The notes beneath the pieces were generated by a model, which saw only the letters and a program-made list of their open reading frames with translations, did no database searches and was not told where the DNA came from. 64,000 bases of DNA from Flavobacterium magnum (GTDB lineage Bacteria > Bacteroidota > Bacteroidia > Flavobacteriales > Flavobacteriaceae), in contig NZ_CP028811.1 in assembly GCF_003055625.1 (NCBI RefSeq), positions 2,418,001 through 2,482,000 on the forward strand. The letters run 5' to 3'. How positions within the stretch are numbered: position 1 is the first letter of the stretch; each line of letters opens with the position of its first letter. Below are positions 48,717 to 57,789 of the stretch, piece by piece. A program made the translations under genes and the position numbers.

Positions 48717-50633
48717 ATGGCATTTTCAGATTTATTCCGGAAAAAAACAGTACAGGACATCTTACGACAGGTTGAAAAAAATGAATCGGACGGTCATAAC
48801 AGTCTCGGCAAGCACCTGACAACCCGAGACTTGACTGCGTTTGGGATTGCGGCCATCGTCGGTGCAGGGATATTCAGTACCATTGGTAAAGCCAGTGCAG
48901 ATGGAGGTCCGGCAGTAATATTCCTGTTTCTTTTTACGGCGCTCGCATGTGGGTTTGCCGCTTTCGCCTATGCCGAGTTCGCGTCAATGGTACCGGTTTC
49001 GGGCAGTGCATATACCTATTCCTATGTGGCTTTTGGTGAAATAATCGCGTGGATCATCGGCTGGGCGCTGATTATGGAATATGCTATAGGGAATATCACG
49101 GTCGCTATTTCATGGAGCGACTATTTTACGGGATTACTCAAGAGTGGAGGGATTGACCTGCCTCAATGGATACAAATGGATTACCTGACGGCCTCTAATG
49201 GCTTCAAGGACGCGACCGCCCTGATGGCGACGGGCAAACCCTTTGACAGTCTGGGCGAAGGGCTGCAAAACGCGTACATCGCCTGGAAAACGGCGCCGGT
49301 ACTAGGCCCGCTACACTTTGTGGCAGATTTGCCCGCCTTATTCATTATTGTCCTGATCACTTACCTCGTGTACCGCGGAATGAAAGAATCAAGAAACGCC
49401 AGTAACCTGATGGTTGTTGTGAAACTTTGTATCATCCTACTCGTGATCGCAGTTGGCGTTTTTTATGTGGATACTGACAATTGGGATCCGTTTGCGCCAA
49501 ACGGTGTCGCGGGGGTGTTAAAAGGCGTTTCGGCAGTTTTCTTTGCATACATTGGTTTCGATGCCATTTCCACAACAGCCGAGGAGTGCAAAAATCCCCA
49601 GCGTGATCTGCCCAGGGGCATGATGTGGGCAATCATCATTTGTACCGTATTATACGTGGTGATAGCATTGGTGCTTACAGGTATGGTCAATTACAGTAAC
49701 CTGAATGTGGGCGATCCGCTGGCCTATGTTTTTGAGAAACTGGATTTGAAGTGGATGTCAGGCATTATCGCGGTAAGTGCCGTGGTCGCGATGGCCAGCG
49801 TGTTGTTGGTCTTTCAGATGGGACAGCCGCGAATCTGGATGAGCATGAGCCGCGATGGCTTGCTACCGGCAAAATTTTCACGTGTACACCCGAGGTTCAA
49901 AACGCCTTCGTACGCAACGATTGTCACGGGTTTTGTGGTGGCAATTCCCGCACTTTTCCTAAACCTCACGATGGTAACCGATCTTTGCAGTATCGGGACG
50001 TTATTTGCCTTTGTACTGGTCTGCGCAGGCGTGTTGGTACTGCAGAATAAGAAAGACATCCCACGTGGCAAATTCAGGACACCTTACATCAATGCCAAAT
50101 TTATTTACCCGATATTGCTTATTGCGGGGATCACGATCGCTTTCACGATTAACAATAAGGCGACGATGGATTTCCTGACCAATGAAAAGCAGGTGTTCGG
50201 GCCTGCCGACATTGTCACGTCATTAAATCAGGAACAGGCGATGGCAGTACACAACGTGCTCATTCCACAGGAACAGGGTAATGCCGATCTCGAAAACGCA
50301 CTCGCAAGCCACCAGCAGGCAGGGGATTACGAAATTGTGGTCGCGTCATTACCGATCCCTGATTCGCTTAAATATGAATCCGGCTTTTCATTGTTCAAAC
50401 ACAAGATCCCGATGTGGATTTTCCTGGTCGTGCTATTGGCACTACTGGTTTGGACGTATCGCAGGAATCTGTCCCTGATACCGCTGCTTGGACTAATCAG
50501 CTGCCTCTACATGATGGCCGAACTGAGTGTATGGAACTGGATTTATTTCACCATCTGGCTCATTATCGGTTTGGTAATTTATTTCGGCTACAGCAGGCGC
50601 CACAGCAGGCTCGGGCAAATCGCAAGAACTTAA
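48717..50633 (+). CDS. APC superfamily amino-acid permease (cationic amino-acid transporter-like)
   Basis: 638 residues with about 14 hydrophobic helices. Family features: LTAFGIAAIVGAGIFSTIG near the N-terminus with the unwound helix-1 substrate motif, FIGFDAISTTAEECKNPQRD (FDAISTTAEE) and RDLPRGMMWAII. The order and the FDAISTTAEE motif fit the cationic amino-acid transporter-like group. A soluble insert of ~60 residues precedes the last helices (residues ~505-560). Substrate cannot be assigned; cationic amino acids are likely. Confidence 0.9.
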   Translation: MAFSDLFRKKTVQDILRQVEKNESDGHNSLGKHLTTRDLTAFGIAAIVGAGIFSTIGKASADGGPAVIFLFLFTALACGFAAFAYAEFASMVPVSGSAYTYSYVAFGEIIAWIIGWALIMEYAIGNITVAISWSDYFTGLLKSGGIDLPQWIQMDYLTASNGFKDATALMATGKPFDSLGEGLQNAYIAWKTAPVLGPLHFVADLPALFIIVLITYLVYRGMKESRNASNLMVVVKLCIILLVIAVGVFYVDTDNWDPFAPNGVAGVLKGVSAVFFAYIGFDAISTTAEECKNPQRDLPRGMMWAIIICTVLYVVIALVLTGMVNYSNLNVGDPLAYVFEKLDLKWMSGIIAVSAVVAMASVLLVFQMGQPRIWMSMSRDGLLPAKFSRVHPRFKTPSYATIVTGFVVAIPALFLNLTMVTDLCSIGTLFAFVLVCAGVLVLQNKKDIPRGKFRTPYINAKFIYPILLIAGITIAFTINNKATMDFLTNEKQVFGPADIVTSLNQEQAMAVHNVLIPQEQGNADLENALASHQQAGDYEIVVASLPIPDSLKYESGFSLFKHKIPMWIFLVVLLALLVWTYRRNLSLIPLLGLISCLYMMAELSVWNWIYFTIWLIIGLVIYFGYSRRHSRLGQIART

Positions 50634-50758
50634 CCGGCTTGGTATGAAAGGGTATCGCAACAGCTCAAAAACAATGGCCTTCAGTTGTTGTTATTTTGGG
50701 TTTTAAGTTGGTACGCCATTTCACGGTTTTCCTCATCGGCTAATTCGCTAATTATCCT

Positions 50759-50766
50759 TAAATTTG
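50759..50766 (+). promoter_or_regulatory. -7 box (TAAATTTG) for lpd
   Basis: TAnnTTTG element ending 34 bases before the ATG at 50801. Confidence 0.45.
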
Positions 50767-50800
50767 TGCTTCAAAATTTAAAAAACTAAAAAGATATACC

Positions 50801-52207
50801 ATGAGTTCATTTGACGTTGTCGTTATTGGTTCAGGACCTGGCGGTTATGTAGCTGCAATCCGTTGCGCGCAGCTCGGTTTCAATACAGCCATCATCGAAA
50901 AATACAGCACTTTGGGAGGCACCTGCCTTAACGTTGGCTGTATTCCTTCGAAGGCTTTGCTTGATTCGTCTCACCATTATCATGATGCCAAATCCCATTT
51001 TGCAGAGCACGGTATTGAAATTTCAGGCGAAATCAAATTCAACATCGACCAGATGATTGCCCGTAAAGGCACCGTGGTCGATCAAAATACATCGGGAATT
51101 AAATACCTGATGGACAAGAATAAGATTACTGTTTTCGAAGGTGTGGGTTCATTTGAAGACGCTACCCACGTCAAGGTGGCTAAAAATGACGGTACGTCGA
51201 CAGTCCTTGAGGCAAAATACACCATCATCGCTACGGGATCTAAACCCGCGAGCCTGCCATTTATCAGTATCGATAAAGAGCGTATCATCACCTCAACCGA
51301 GGCGCTGAAACTCAAAGAAGTGCCTAAGCATCTCATCATCATTGGCGGTGGTGTGATCGGTTTGGAACTCGGTCAGGTGTACCTGAGGCTTGGCGCAGAA
51401 GTGTCTGTAGTGGAATACCTCGACAGGATTATTCCGGGTATGGACGGCGGACTTTCGAAAGAACTGACAAAAGTACTCAAGAAGCAGGGGATGAAGTTCT
51501 ATACGTCGCATAAAGTGAAATCCGTAACGAGGGACGGCGCTAACGTACAGGTTCAGGCGGACAACGCCAAAGGTGAAACAGTTACCCTTGACGGCGATTA
51601 CGCATTGGTCGCGGTCGGCAGAAGGCCATACACGGACGGACTTGCGGCTGAAAAAGCCGGAGTGAAAGTCACTGAACGGGGACAGATTGAGGTAAATGAT
51701 CATTTGCAGACGACCGTTCCGAATATTTATGCGATCGGAGATGTGATCAAAGGGGCGATGCTGGCGCACAAAGCCGAGGAAGAAGGGGTTTTTGTTGCCG
51801 AAACGCTTGCCGGGCAGAAGCCACACATCGATTACAACCTGATCCCGGGCGTAGTATACACCTGGCCTGAAGTGGCTGCAGTAGGTAAAACCGAAGAACA
51901 GCTCAAAGAGGCAGGGATTAGCTACAAGACAGGAAGTTTTCCGTTCAAAGCGCTCGGTAGGTCGCGCGCCAGCGGTGATACGGACGGATTCGTAAAAATA
52001 TTGGCCGATACCAAAACCGACGAGGTTTTAGGCATTCATATGATCGGCGCACGTACGGCCGATTTGATTGCCGAAGCCGTAACCGCAATGGAGTTTAAGG
52101 CTTCCGCTGAAGACATTGCGAGGATGTCGCATGCACACCCAACTTACGCCGAAGCGGTCAAAGAAGCCGCGTTAGGGGCAACCGATAACCGGTCGCTACA
52201 CATTTGA
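50801..52207 (+). CDS. lpdA: Dihydrolipoyl dehydrogenase
   Basis: 468 residues, normal for E3. FAD-binding GSGPGGYVAAIRCAQLG, the redox-active disulfide in GGTCLNVGCIPSKALL, the NAD+-binding GGGVIGLELGQVYLRLG, the second FAD contact NIYAIGDVIKGAMLAHKAEE and the C-terminal active-site His-Glu in HAHPTYAEAVKEA. It reoxidises lipoamide in pyruvate and 2-oxoglutarate dehydrogenase complexes. It stands alone with a promoter upstream and a strong bidirectional terminator downstream. No E1 or E2 gene is nearby. Confidence 0.97.
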   Translation: MSSFDVVVIGSGPGGYVAAIRCAQLGFNTAIIEKYSTLGGTCLNVGCIPSKALLDSSHHYHDAKSHFAEHGIEISGEIKFNIDQMIARKGTVVDQNTSGIKYLMDKNKITVFEGVGSFEDATHVKVAKNDGTSTVLEAKYTIIATGSKPASLPFISIDKERIITSTEALKLKEVPKHLIIIGGGVIGLELGQVYLRLGAEVSVVEYLDRIIPGMDGGLSKELTKVLKKQGMKFYTSHKVKSVTRDGANVQVQADNAKGETVTLDGDYALVAVGRRPYTDGLAAEKAGVKVTERGQIEVNDHLQTTVPNIYAIGDVIKGAMLAHKAEEEGVFVAETLAGQKPHIDYNLIPGVVYTWPEVAAVGKTEEQLKEAGISYKTGSFPFKALGRSRASGDTDGFVKILADTKTDEVLGIHMIGARTADLIAEAVTAMEFKASAEDIARMSHAHPTYAEAVKEAALGATDNRSLHI

Positions 52208-52224
52208 TGCATTTTATCAGTATA

Positions 52225-52254
52225 AAAAAACCCGCCTTAGTTGGCGGGTTTTTT
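52225..52254. terminator. Strong bidirectional terminator
   Basis: AAAAAACCCGCC (52225-52236) pairs perfectly with GGCGGGTTTTTT (52243-52254) around TTAGTT. It separates convergent lpdA and the helicase gene. Confidence 0.95.
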
Positions 52255-52261
52255 ATTCAAA

Positions 52262-53611
52262 CTATTTCTTTTTATTTCTTTTAGCGGTCTGTGTCCTGAG
52301 CATGTTTCGGTTTACAGAGCCGTGGGTTTTCTTTTTTGTCTTAGACGGCCCGCCGAGATTCACCTTCTGGTTTTTCTTCGATTTCTCGTGGAACGCGCCG
52401 TCGCCTTCGAGTTTCGGTTTTTTCATCAGGAATTTTACCGGCTGCTTATCCTTTTCCGGTCCGATGAGTTTATCAGAAATCGCTACATCTTCAGGGAACG
52501 GGAGTAATTCGATTTCCTTGTTCATCAGCACTTCGGCTTCGAGTTTCATTTCTTCTTCGCGCGCCGTGTACAGGCTGATTGCAGTTCCGGTCGCATCGGC
52601 ACGCCCGGTTCGCCCAATACGGTGCATGTACAATTCCGGCATTTCCGGCATCTCAAAGTTGATCACGTGCGTAATGTCAGAAATATCCAGTCCACGTGCC
52701 ATAATATCGGTTGTAATAATCCCGCGCAGGTGTCCCTGCTGAAATTCTGCCATCGTGTTAAGCCGGTAGTTTTGTGATTTGTTGGAATGGATGACGCCAA
52801 ATTCGCCCGGAAATGCTTCGTCAATATTGTCGAAAAGCATATCGGCAATCTTTTTGTTGTTGACGAAAATCAGCAAACGGCTCATGCTGTCATCCTTTTG
52901 CAGCAAATCCTTGAGCAAATTGATTTTGGTATTGAAATTCACCACGGGATACGCGCGCTGGGTGATATTTTCCAATGGTGTCCCTGAAGCGGCCAGGCTG
53001 ACTTCCTCAGGAAAATCAAAGAAGTCGTTTAATACGGCATCGACCTCATCGGTCATCGTAGCCGAAAACAGGATGTTTTGGCGCTTGGGTTTCATCATGG
53101 CTAAAATCGAGGTGATTTGCGGACGAAAACCCAGGTTAAGCATCTCATCGAATTCGTCGATTACGAGCTTGCTTGTTTCATCAAAACGGATTACATTATC
53201 CAAAGCCAGGTCCATAACGCGTCCCGGCGTACCCACAAGAATGTCAATACCCTGATAAACAGCAGTTTTTTGGGTATTTATGTTGACGCCGCCGTAAATC
53301 CCAAGTGTCCTCACCGACATGTAAGTGGTCAGTTTTTCGACTTCCTCAACAACCTGGACGACCAGTTCACGGGTGGGTACAAGGATGACAATTTTTGGCG
53401 TATGCGTGGGCGAAAATTTATACAATTTCAGCAGAGGCAAAAGGTAAGCGAATGTCTTTCCTGTTCCGGTTTGAGCAATTCCCATCATGTCGCGCCCCGA
53501 CATGATCAAAGCAAAAGACTTCTCCTGGATCGGTGTAGGGGTAACAAACCCGAGTTCGTCAATTGCTTTCTGTAATGATTTCGGAAGGTTGAACTGTTCA
53601 AATGTAGCCAT
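52262..53611 (-). CDS. DEAD/DEAH-type RNA helicase with DEFD motif II
   Basis: 449 residues. Helicase motifs in order: GFVTPTPIQEKSFALIM, MGIAQTGTGKTFAYLLPLL, PTRELVVQ, TPGRVMDLAL, motif II LVIDEFDEMLNLGF, SATMTDEV, then IFVNNKKIADML, ARGLDISD and HRIGRTGRADATGTA. Motif II reads DEFD, not DEAD. The tail from about residue 395 is basic (KSKKNQKVNLGG, KTKKKTHGSVNRNM), typical of RNA-binding helicase tails. It likely works in ribosome assembly or RNA turnover, and is divergent in sequence from the RhlE-like helicase at 5541-6794. Confidence 0.92.
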   Translation of the reverse strand: MATFEQFNLPKSLQKAIDELGFVTPTPIQEKSFALIMSGRDMMGIAQTGTGKTFAYLLPLLKLYKFSPTHTPKIVILVPTRELVVQVVEEVEKLTTYMSVRTLGIYGGVNINTQKTAVYQGIDILVGTPGRVMDLALDNVIRFDETSKLVIDEFDEMLNLGFRPQITSILAMMKPKRQNILFSATMTDEVDAVLNDFFDFPEEVSLAASGTPLENITQRAYPVVNFNTKINLLKDLLQKDDSMSRLLIFVNNKKIADMLFDNIDEAFPGEFGVIHSNKSQNYRLNTMAEFQQGHLRGIITTDIMARGLDISDITHVINFEMPEMPELYMHRIGRTGRADATGTAISLYTAREEEMKLEAEVLMNKEIELLPFPEDVAISDKLIGPEKDKQPVKFLMKKPKLEGDGAFHEKSKKNQKVNLGGPSKTKKKTHGSVNRNMLRTQTAKRNKKK

Positions 53612-53669
53612 TGCGTAATTTTCGGCAAAGGTATTGATTTTATGGACAATGCGGGCTACGAATTTGCGT

Positions 53670-53677
53670 TACCTTTG
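53670..53677 (+). promoter_or_regulatory. -7 box (TACCTTTG) for the TIGR02757 gene
   Basis: TAnnTTTG element ending 18 bases before the ATG at 53696. Confidence 0.45.
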
Positions 53678-53695
53678 CAGGCGTAAAAATAGCAG

Positions 53696-54493
53696 ATGCA
53701 AAAGAACAACATTTCAGGAATGACTGCGACCGAGTTGAAGGATTTTCTCGATGAGAAAGCCTCACATTATAACAATCCCGCATTTATCGAATCCGATCCC
53801 GTACAGATCCCGCATCTGTTTACCATCAAAGAAGATATTGAAATTTCTGCGTTCCTTGCGGCGACCGTAGCCTGGGGAAATCGCAAATCAGTGATCAGAA
53901 GTGCCACGCGTATGATGGAATTGATGGGAAATTCGCCCTACGATTTTGTAATGTCCCACAAGGAAAAAGACCTGGACCGAATGGATGGCTTTGTACACCG
54001 TACATTTAATGCCGCTGACTTAAGGTCTTTTATCGTGGGCTTACAGCACATTTACAAGAACCACGGCGGCATGGAGCAGGTTTTTGTCCTGAACCAGGCC
54101 GGAGGCTACCTGCACCAAAGCATTACTGAATTTAAAAAATTATTTTTCGAAATCGATCACCTGCCCCGCAGCCGCAAACATATCGCCGATCCCGCAACCA
54201 ATTCCGCTGCGAAACGCATACACCTTTTCCTGCGCTGGATGGCACGGAAAGACCGGCGCGGCGTTGATCTGGGTATATGGAAATCCGTTTCGCCTGCGAT
54301 TTTGTCGTGCCCACTCGACGTGCATTCGGGGAACATCGCACGAAGTCTGGGCCTCATTACACGCAAGCAGAATGACGGCAGGGCGTTGGCCGAGCTAGAT
54401 GCCAAACTGCGCGATTTCGACCCTTTGGATCCGGTAAAATATGATTACGCACTTTTTGGTATTGGCGCTTTTGAGAAAAGTATCCTTCCGTAG
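53696..54493 (+). CDS. TIGR02757 family protein
   Basis: 265 residues, helical and basic. The family pattern is visible in FIESDPVQIPHLFTIKEDIE, FLAATVAWGNRKSVIRSATR and FLRWMARKDRRGVDLGIWKS, with a C-terminal CPLDVHSGNIARSLGLITRK resembling the helical region of DNA-repair glycosylase folds. The biochemical role is unknown. The stop meets the stop of the convergent M15-like gene with no bases between them. Confidence 0.85.
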   Translation: MQKNNISGMTATELKDFLDEKASHYNNPAFIESDPVQIPHLFTIKEDIEISAFLAATVAWGNRKSVIRSATRMMELMGNSPYDFVMSHKEKDLDRMDGFVHRTFNAADLRSFIVGLQHIYKNHGGMEQVFVLNQAGGYLHQSITEFKKLFFEIDHLPRSRKHIADPATNSAAKRIHLFLRWMARKDRRGVDLGIWKSVSPAILSCPLDVHSGNIARSLGLITRKQNDGRALAELDAKLRDFDPLDPVKYDYALFGIGAFEKSILP

Positions 54494-55342
54494 TCATTGA
54501 ACCGATATATGGATGTGGTCGAAATGGCCCGGTATTTTGAAGTAATTGTTGCGTGACCCATCTGCGGAGGTTTTATGTTTGAATGCAGGACCGAAATTTT
54601 CCCTGATCTGAGGTTGGGCATCAAATGAAGTTTGCAGCAATGCAATGGTTTCGGGAGGCGAAAATGCTATAGGGACGCCATTGATCTGACTGATATCCAT
54701 CGCGGTTTTCTTCGAATGGTTGCTGTCGGTAAGATGGTTGCCATTTGTGGTGGATTTGATTTCGATTGCGCTTATTAGCTGGTTTTTAGGAAGCTGGGTG
54801 TTTGCGAGTTTCAGGGCATCGGAAAGTACCTGACATAACGCAACCGACACCTTTTGCCGCGCATAACCACCATCGCTTGACGTGATGCCAAAGTGAATCG
54901 ATACCTGTCCGTTGCCAGATAAAATTTTCTGCGGAATGAGTTGAAGATTATCGTTGGCAATCGGCGCAGCGGTATCTGCATCAGCAAAAAATCCATCACC
55001 TGAGTAGTTGTCATTGTATGTCATCGACCATATCTGCCGCTTTGCCAGCGCCCGGTGGGTTGCAGTATAATCGTCCAGGAAATCATTCAGGATAATGGCA
55101 TATAAATTAGGATAGCGCGCTGTCCATGCCTGTAAATCGCAGGACAACGACCTTCGAAAGTTTTCAGCGCGTGCTAATTGTATCGAAATAACGTCGGTGT
55201 CGATGTCGGCAGGAAGCGTTTCGCCGCTTATGGGCGGAAGAGCGGACTTTGGACAATTGCCGGCCTCATCCAGTGTGTCCGACGCAGGGGCAGAGCAGCT
55301 TTGCAACACCCAGATTATAAAATAGGCGATTAGAGATTTCAT
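54494..55342 (-). CDS. Lipoprotein with M15 (D-Ala-D-Ala carboxypeptidase-like) signature
   Basis: 282 residues. The signal ends VLQSC (Cys16), so a lipoprotein is likely. The middle is helical (TARYPNLYAIILNDFLDDYT). Near the C-terminus the zinc-ligand pattern of peptidase family M15, S-x-H-x6-D, appears as SNHSKKTAMDIS, and the final residues HFDHIHIS give the H-x-H pair that completes such sites. In the usual M15 consensus a Gly occupies the position of the second Lys. Cleavage of peptidoglycan stem peptides is the expected function, but the match is by motif only and the N-terminal half is not recognised. Confidence 0.65.
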   Translation of the reverse strand: MKSLIAYFIIWVLQSCSAPASDTLDEAGNCPKSALPPISGETLPADIDTDVISIQLARAENFRRSLSCDLQAWTARYPNLYAIILNDFLDDYTATHRALAKRQIWSMTYNDNYSGDGFFADADTAAPIANDNLQLIPQKILSGNGQVSIHFGITSSDGGYARQKVSVALCQVLSDALKLANTQLPKNQLISAIEIKSTTNGNHLTDSNHSKKTAMDISQINGVPIAFSPPETIALLQTSFDAQPQIRENFGPAFKHKTSADGSRNNYFKIPGHFDHIHISVQ

Positions 55343-55425
55343 GGCGTATACTATCGTGGCAATAGTATAAAGGTAGCGAAGCCGTGAGGGGTCAATTTAC
55401 GGATTTACCGCACCAAACGTTAAAA

Positions 55426-56088
55426 TTATCCCACGATATTCCCGTCGGACATCACCAGTTTCCGATCGGCCATGTTCGCAAACTCTTCATTATGGGTTAC
55501 GATGACGAACGTCTGGCTGAACTCGTCACGCAGCCTGAAAAACAGCTGGTGCAGGTTTTCTGCGGAAGCGGTGTCGAGATTCCCGGAAGGTTCGTCTGCA
55601 AAAATAACGGCAGGCTTATTGATCAGGGCGCGCGCCACGGCGACCCGTTGCTGCTCACCGCCTGACAGCTCACCGGGCTTGTGCGACACGCGGTGCGAAA
55701 GTCCGAGATAGTCAAGGAGTTTTTTGGCTTCGGCCTCGGTTTCCGCTTTGCCTTTGCCGGCAATGTAAGCCGGAATGCAGACATTTTCGAGCGCGGTAAA
55801 CTCTGGCAGAAGCTGGTGGAACTGAAAAATAAAACCTAAATTCACGTTCCGGAAGCGCGAGAGGTTTTTGTCGTTCATCTGCAATACATCTTCGCCATTG
55901 ATCAATAATTGGGTGGAATCGGCCGCATCGGCTTTATCCAATGTACCTAAGATGTGCAGCAGCGTCGTTTTTCCAGCGCCTGATGCACCGACCACTGATA
56001 CGATTTCGCTTTTACGGATGTGCAGATCCACGCCTTTCAGTACATGTAGTTCCCCGTAATGCTTATGGATGTTTTTCGCCTGGATCAT
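55426..56088 (-). CDS. LolD-like ABC transporter ATP-binding protein
   Basis: 220 residues from [12 protein letters not shown] at 56088. ABC motifs: Walker [21 protein letters not shown], signature [17 protein letters not shown], Walker [18 protein letters not shown] and the switch His in [11 protein letters not shown]. The GASGAGKTT and ADEPSGNLD forms are typical of the LolD/MacB-type subfamily that powers lipoprotein release or peptide export. The membrane partner (LolC/E) is not adjacent, so the substrate is uncertain. It ends before a promoter gap to msrA. Confidence 0.9.
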   Translation of the reverse strand: MIQAKNIHKHYGELHVLKGVDLHIRKSEIVSVVGASGAGKTTLLHILGTLDKADAADSTQLLINGEDVLQMNDKNLSRFRNVNLGFIFQFHQLLPEFTALENVCIPAYIAGKGKAETEAEAKKLLDYLGLSHRVSHKPGELSGGEQQRVAVARALINKPAVIFADEPSGNLDTASAENLHQLFFRLRDEFSQTFVIVTHNEEFANMADRKLVMSDGNIVG

Positions 56089-56247
56089 GGTTTGGGTTTT
56101 GGCAAAGATAACGGAAAGACTGTTGGGTTGCAAAACGGGAAACGATCAATTGTACGTTTCCTGCATCCTGACTACACCAGGTTCGTTCCATTACTTGCTT
56201 TCAAATTAAAATTTCGTTAAAGCGGAAACCGTATTTTCCTCATTACG

Positions 56248-56255
56248 TATATTTG
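56248..56255 (+). promoter_or_regulatory. -7 box (TATATTTG) for msrA
   Basis: TAnnTTTG element ending 16 bases before the ATG at 56272. Confidence 0.45.
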
Positions 56256-56271
56256 TGAAACATCCCACATT

Positions 56272-56925
56272 ATGAAAAAAGTATCGGTTCTTATTTTGGC
56301 ATTTTTCGGAATTGCCTGCCAATCCAAGGCGAAAGAAAACAAAGCGGTCACAGCACAAACAAATCAACCCATAAAGATGAATACACAGGACGGAATGGAA
56401 GTCGCCACGTTTGCCGGCGGATGCTTTTGGTGTACAGAAGCAATTTTTTTAGAATTGGATGGAGTAAAGTCGGTCGTATCCGGTTACACGGGTGGCGCGA
56501 GGCCGAATCCAACATATGAGCAGGTCAGCTCAGGCGCCACCGGGCACGCCGAAGCCACAGAAATCACTTTTGATCCCGCGAAAATTTCGTTCGGCGAATT
56601 ACTGGAGGTGTTTTTCGCAACGCATGACCCCACGACGCTGAACCGCCAGGGTAATGACATCGGGACACAATACCGCAGTGAGATTTTTTACCACAGCAAC
56701 GCACAGAAACAGACTGCAGAGGACTATATCGCGCAACTTACAGCCGCAAAGACCTACAGCAATCCGATCGTAACCAAGGTGTCTCCGGCCGTAGCATTTT
56801 ACCCTGCTGAAAATTACCACCAGAATTACTACAATCAGAACAAGGGCCAGTCCTATTGCCATTATGTGATTACCCCGAAAGTCAAAAAAGTCAGGGAACA
56901 TTTCAAGGACAAGCTCAAGAAGTAA
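56272..56925 (+). CDS. msrA: Peptide-methionine (S)-S-oxide reductase, exported
   Basis: 217 residues. The N-terminus has a signal sequence with Cys16 in FFGIACQS, so it is probably a lipoprotein; Gly at -3 makes this less certain. The MsrA catalytic motif GGCFWCTEAIF has the active Cys51, followed by SGYTGGARPNPTYEQVSSG and HAEATEITFDP. The end QGQSYCHYVITPKVKK is usual for the family. It repairs oxidised methionine in envelope proteins. A terminator hairpin follows at 56934-56958 and the convergent DUF6787 gene begins behind it. Confidence 0.93.
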   Translation: MKKVSVLILAFFGIACQSKAKENKAVTAQTNQPIKMNTQDGMEVATFAGGCFWCTEAIFLELDGVKSVVSGYTGGARPNPTYEQVSSGATGHAEATEITFDPAKISFGELLEVFFATHDPTTLNRQGNDIGTQYRSEIFYHSNAQKQTAEDYIAQLTAAKTYSNPIVTKVSPAVAFYPAENYHQNYYNQNKGQSYCHYVITPKVKKVREHFKDKLKK

Positions 56926-56933
56926 AAAATACA

Positions 56934-56958
56934 AACTCCCGCTCAGGGAGTTTTTTTT
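56934..56958. terminator. Terminator between msrA and DUF6787 gene
   Basis: AACTCCC (56934-56940) and GGGAGTT (56946-56952) pair around GCTCA and are followed by a T run. It overlaps the last codons of the convergent gene. Confidence 0.8.
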
Positions 56959-57260
56959 GTGCCGAAAACGAAACCAAGTCCGATGCTTCGCAACATTTTC
57001 CTGGCGAAAGGAAAGAAAAACGCCGACTGGCCGAACAGGTACCCGACAGCCATCAGCAGGAATGGATACAGCGGCAGGACCAGCACAAGTAATAAAGGAT
57101 AATACAAATAGGTTGGGGTGGTTGCCTTACTGATACCGAGCAGGCCCATGAGCAGCTTCGAGATTTCTGCAGACAGCGTACCATTGATGGCAAAAACAAC
57201 AAAGATTACGGCCATCTGAAAATTCGATGTAATGCCCCAGCGTTGTTTGAGTTTGCTCAT
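56943..57260 (-). CDS. DUF6787 family membrane protein
   Basis: 105 residues with two membrane helices (MAVIFVVFAINGTLSAEISK and YPLLLVLVLPLYPFLLMAVG) and the motif WGITSNFQ at the start. It is a small inner-membrane protein of the DUF6787 family, widespread in Flavobacteria, with no assigned function. It follows the DUF6146 gene in the same orientation. Confidence 0.82.
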   Translation of the reverse strand: MSKLKQRWGITSNFQMAVIFVVFAINGTLSAEISKLLMGLLGISKATTPTYLYYPLLLVLVLPLYPFLLMAVGYLFGQSAFFFPFARKMLRSIGLGFVFGTKKTP

Positions 57261-57289
57261 TCGTTTAATTTATATCCAAAAATACAATT

Positions 57290-57727
57290 TTATATCCTTG
57301 GCGCAAAACCGCCCAGCTGCACCTTATTCACAATCTGGAAATACGTCATGTAGTTGAACAGCATATAATTCACTTCATAACCGTAGTCGATATTCGTGTT
57401 GTAGTCGATCCGCATGCCGTAAAGATCGCCGTATGTAAGCGGTGAGGATGCCCTGATGTTCCACTCGCTGACCCAAACCCTGTTGCGTGCTTCAAGATAG
57501 GGCTGAGAATAAAAATTGCGTGGTTTGGCATACGAATTGAACCAAGAGTTGAAGCCCGGATCAATGATGATGATTTCATATTCCAGTTCGTCATTGGCAA
57601 TCCTGACGGTATCATTTACAGCCATGGCGGCATCTTTTCCGGGTTGGCCCGGCGCACCATTTTTTGAGGCGATGCAGGCTGCCATGATCGAGGACAGCAG
57701 CAGGGTCGTTACAACAATCTTTTTCAT
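57290..57727 (-). CDS. DUF6146 family lipoprotein
   Basis: 145 residues from MKKIVVTTLLL at 57727. The signal ends in IMAAC, so a lipoprotein is likely. The conserved DUF6146 body is clear: NDELEYEIIIIDPGFNSWF, ARPRGYYSQ-like YAKPRNFYSQPYLEARNRVW, and IDYNTNIDYGYEVNYMLFNY. It is strand-rich with many aromatic residues. Function is unknown. A terminator for the upstream serA lies just before its start. Confidence 0.85.
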   Translation of the reverse strand: MKKIVVTTLLLSSIMAACIASKNGAPGQPGKDAAMAVNDTVRIANDELEYEIIIIDPGFNSWFNSYAKPRNFYSQPYLEARNRVWVSEWNIRASSPLTYGDLYGMRIDYNTNIDYGYEVNYMLFNYMTYFQIVNKVQLGGFAPRI

Positions 57728-57740
57728 ATTTAAATATAAT

Positions 57741-57764
57741 AAAAAAAGCACCCTGTTCGGGTGC
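57741..57764 (-). terminator. Terminator downstream of serA
   Basis: On the minus strand GCACCC and GGGTGC pair around GAACA and are followed by seven T. Confidence 0.88.
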
Positions 57765-57789
57765 CTGATGTAACTTTAACGTATTCTCT

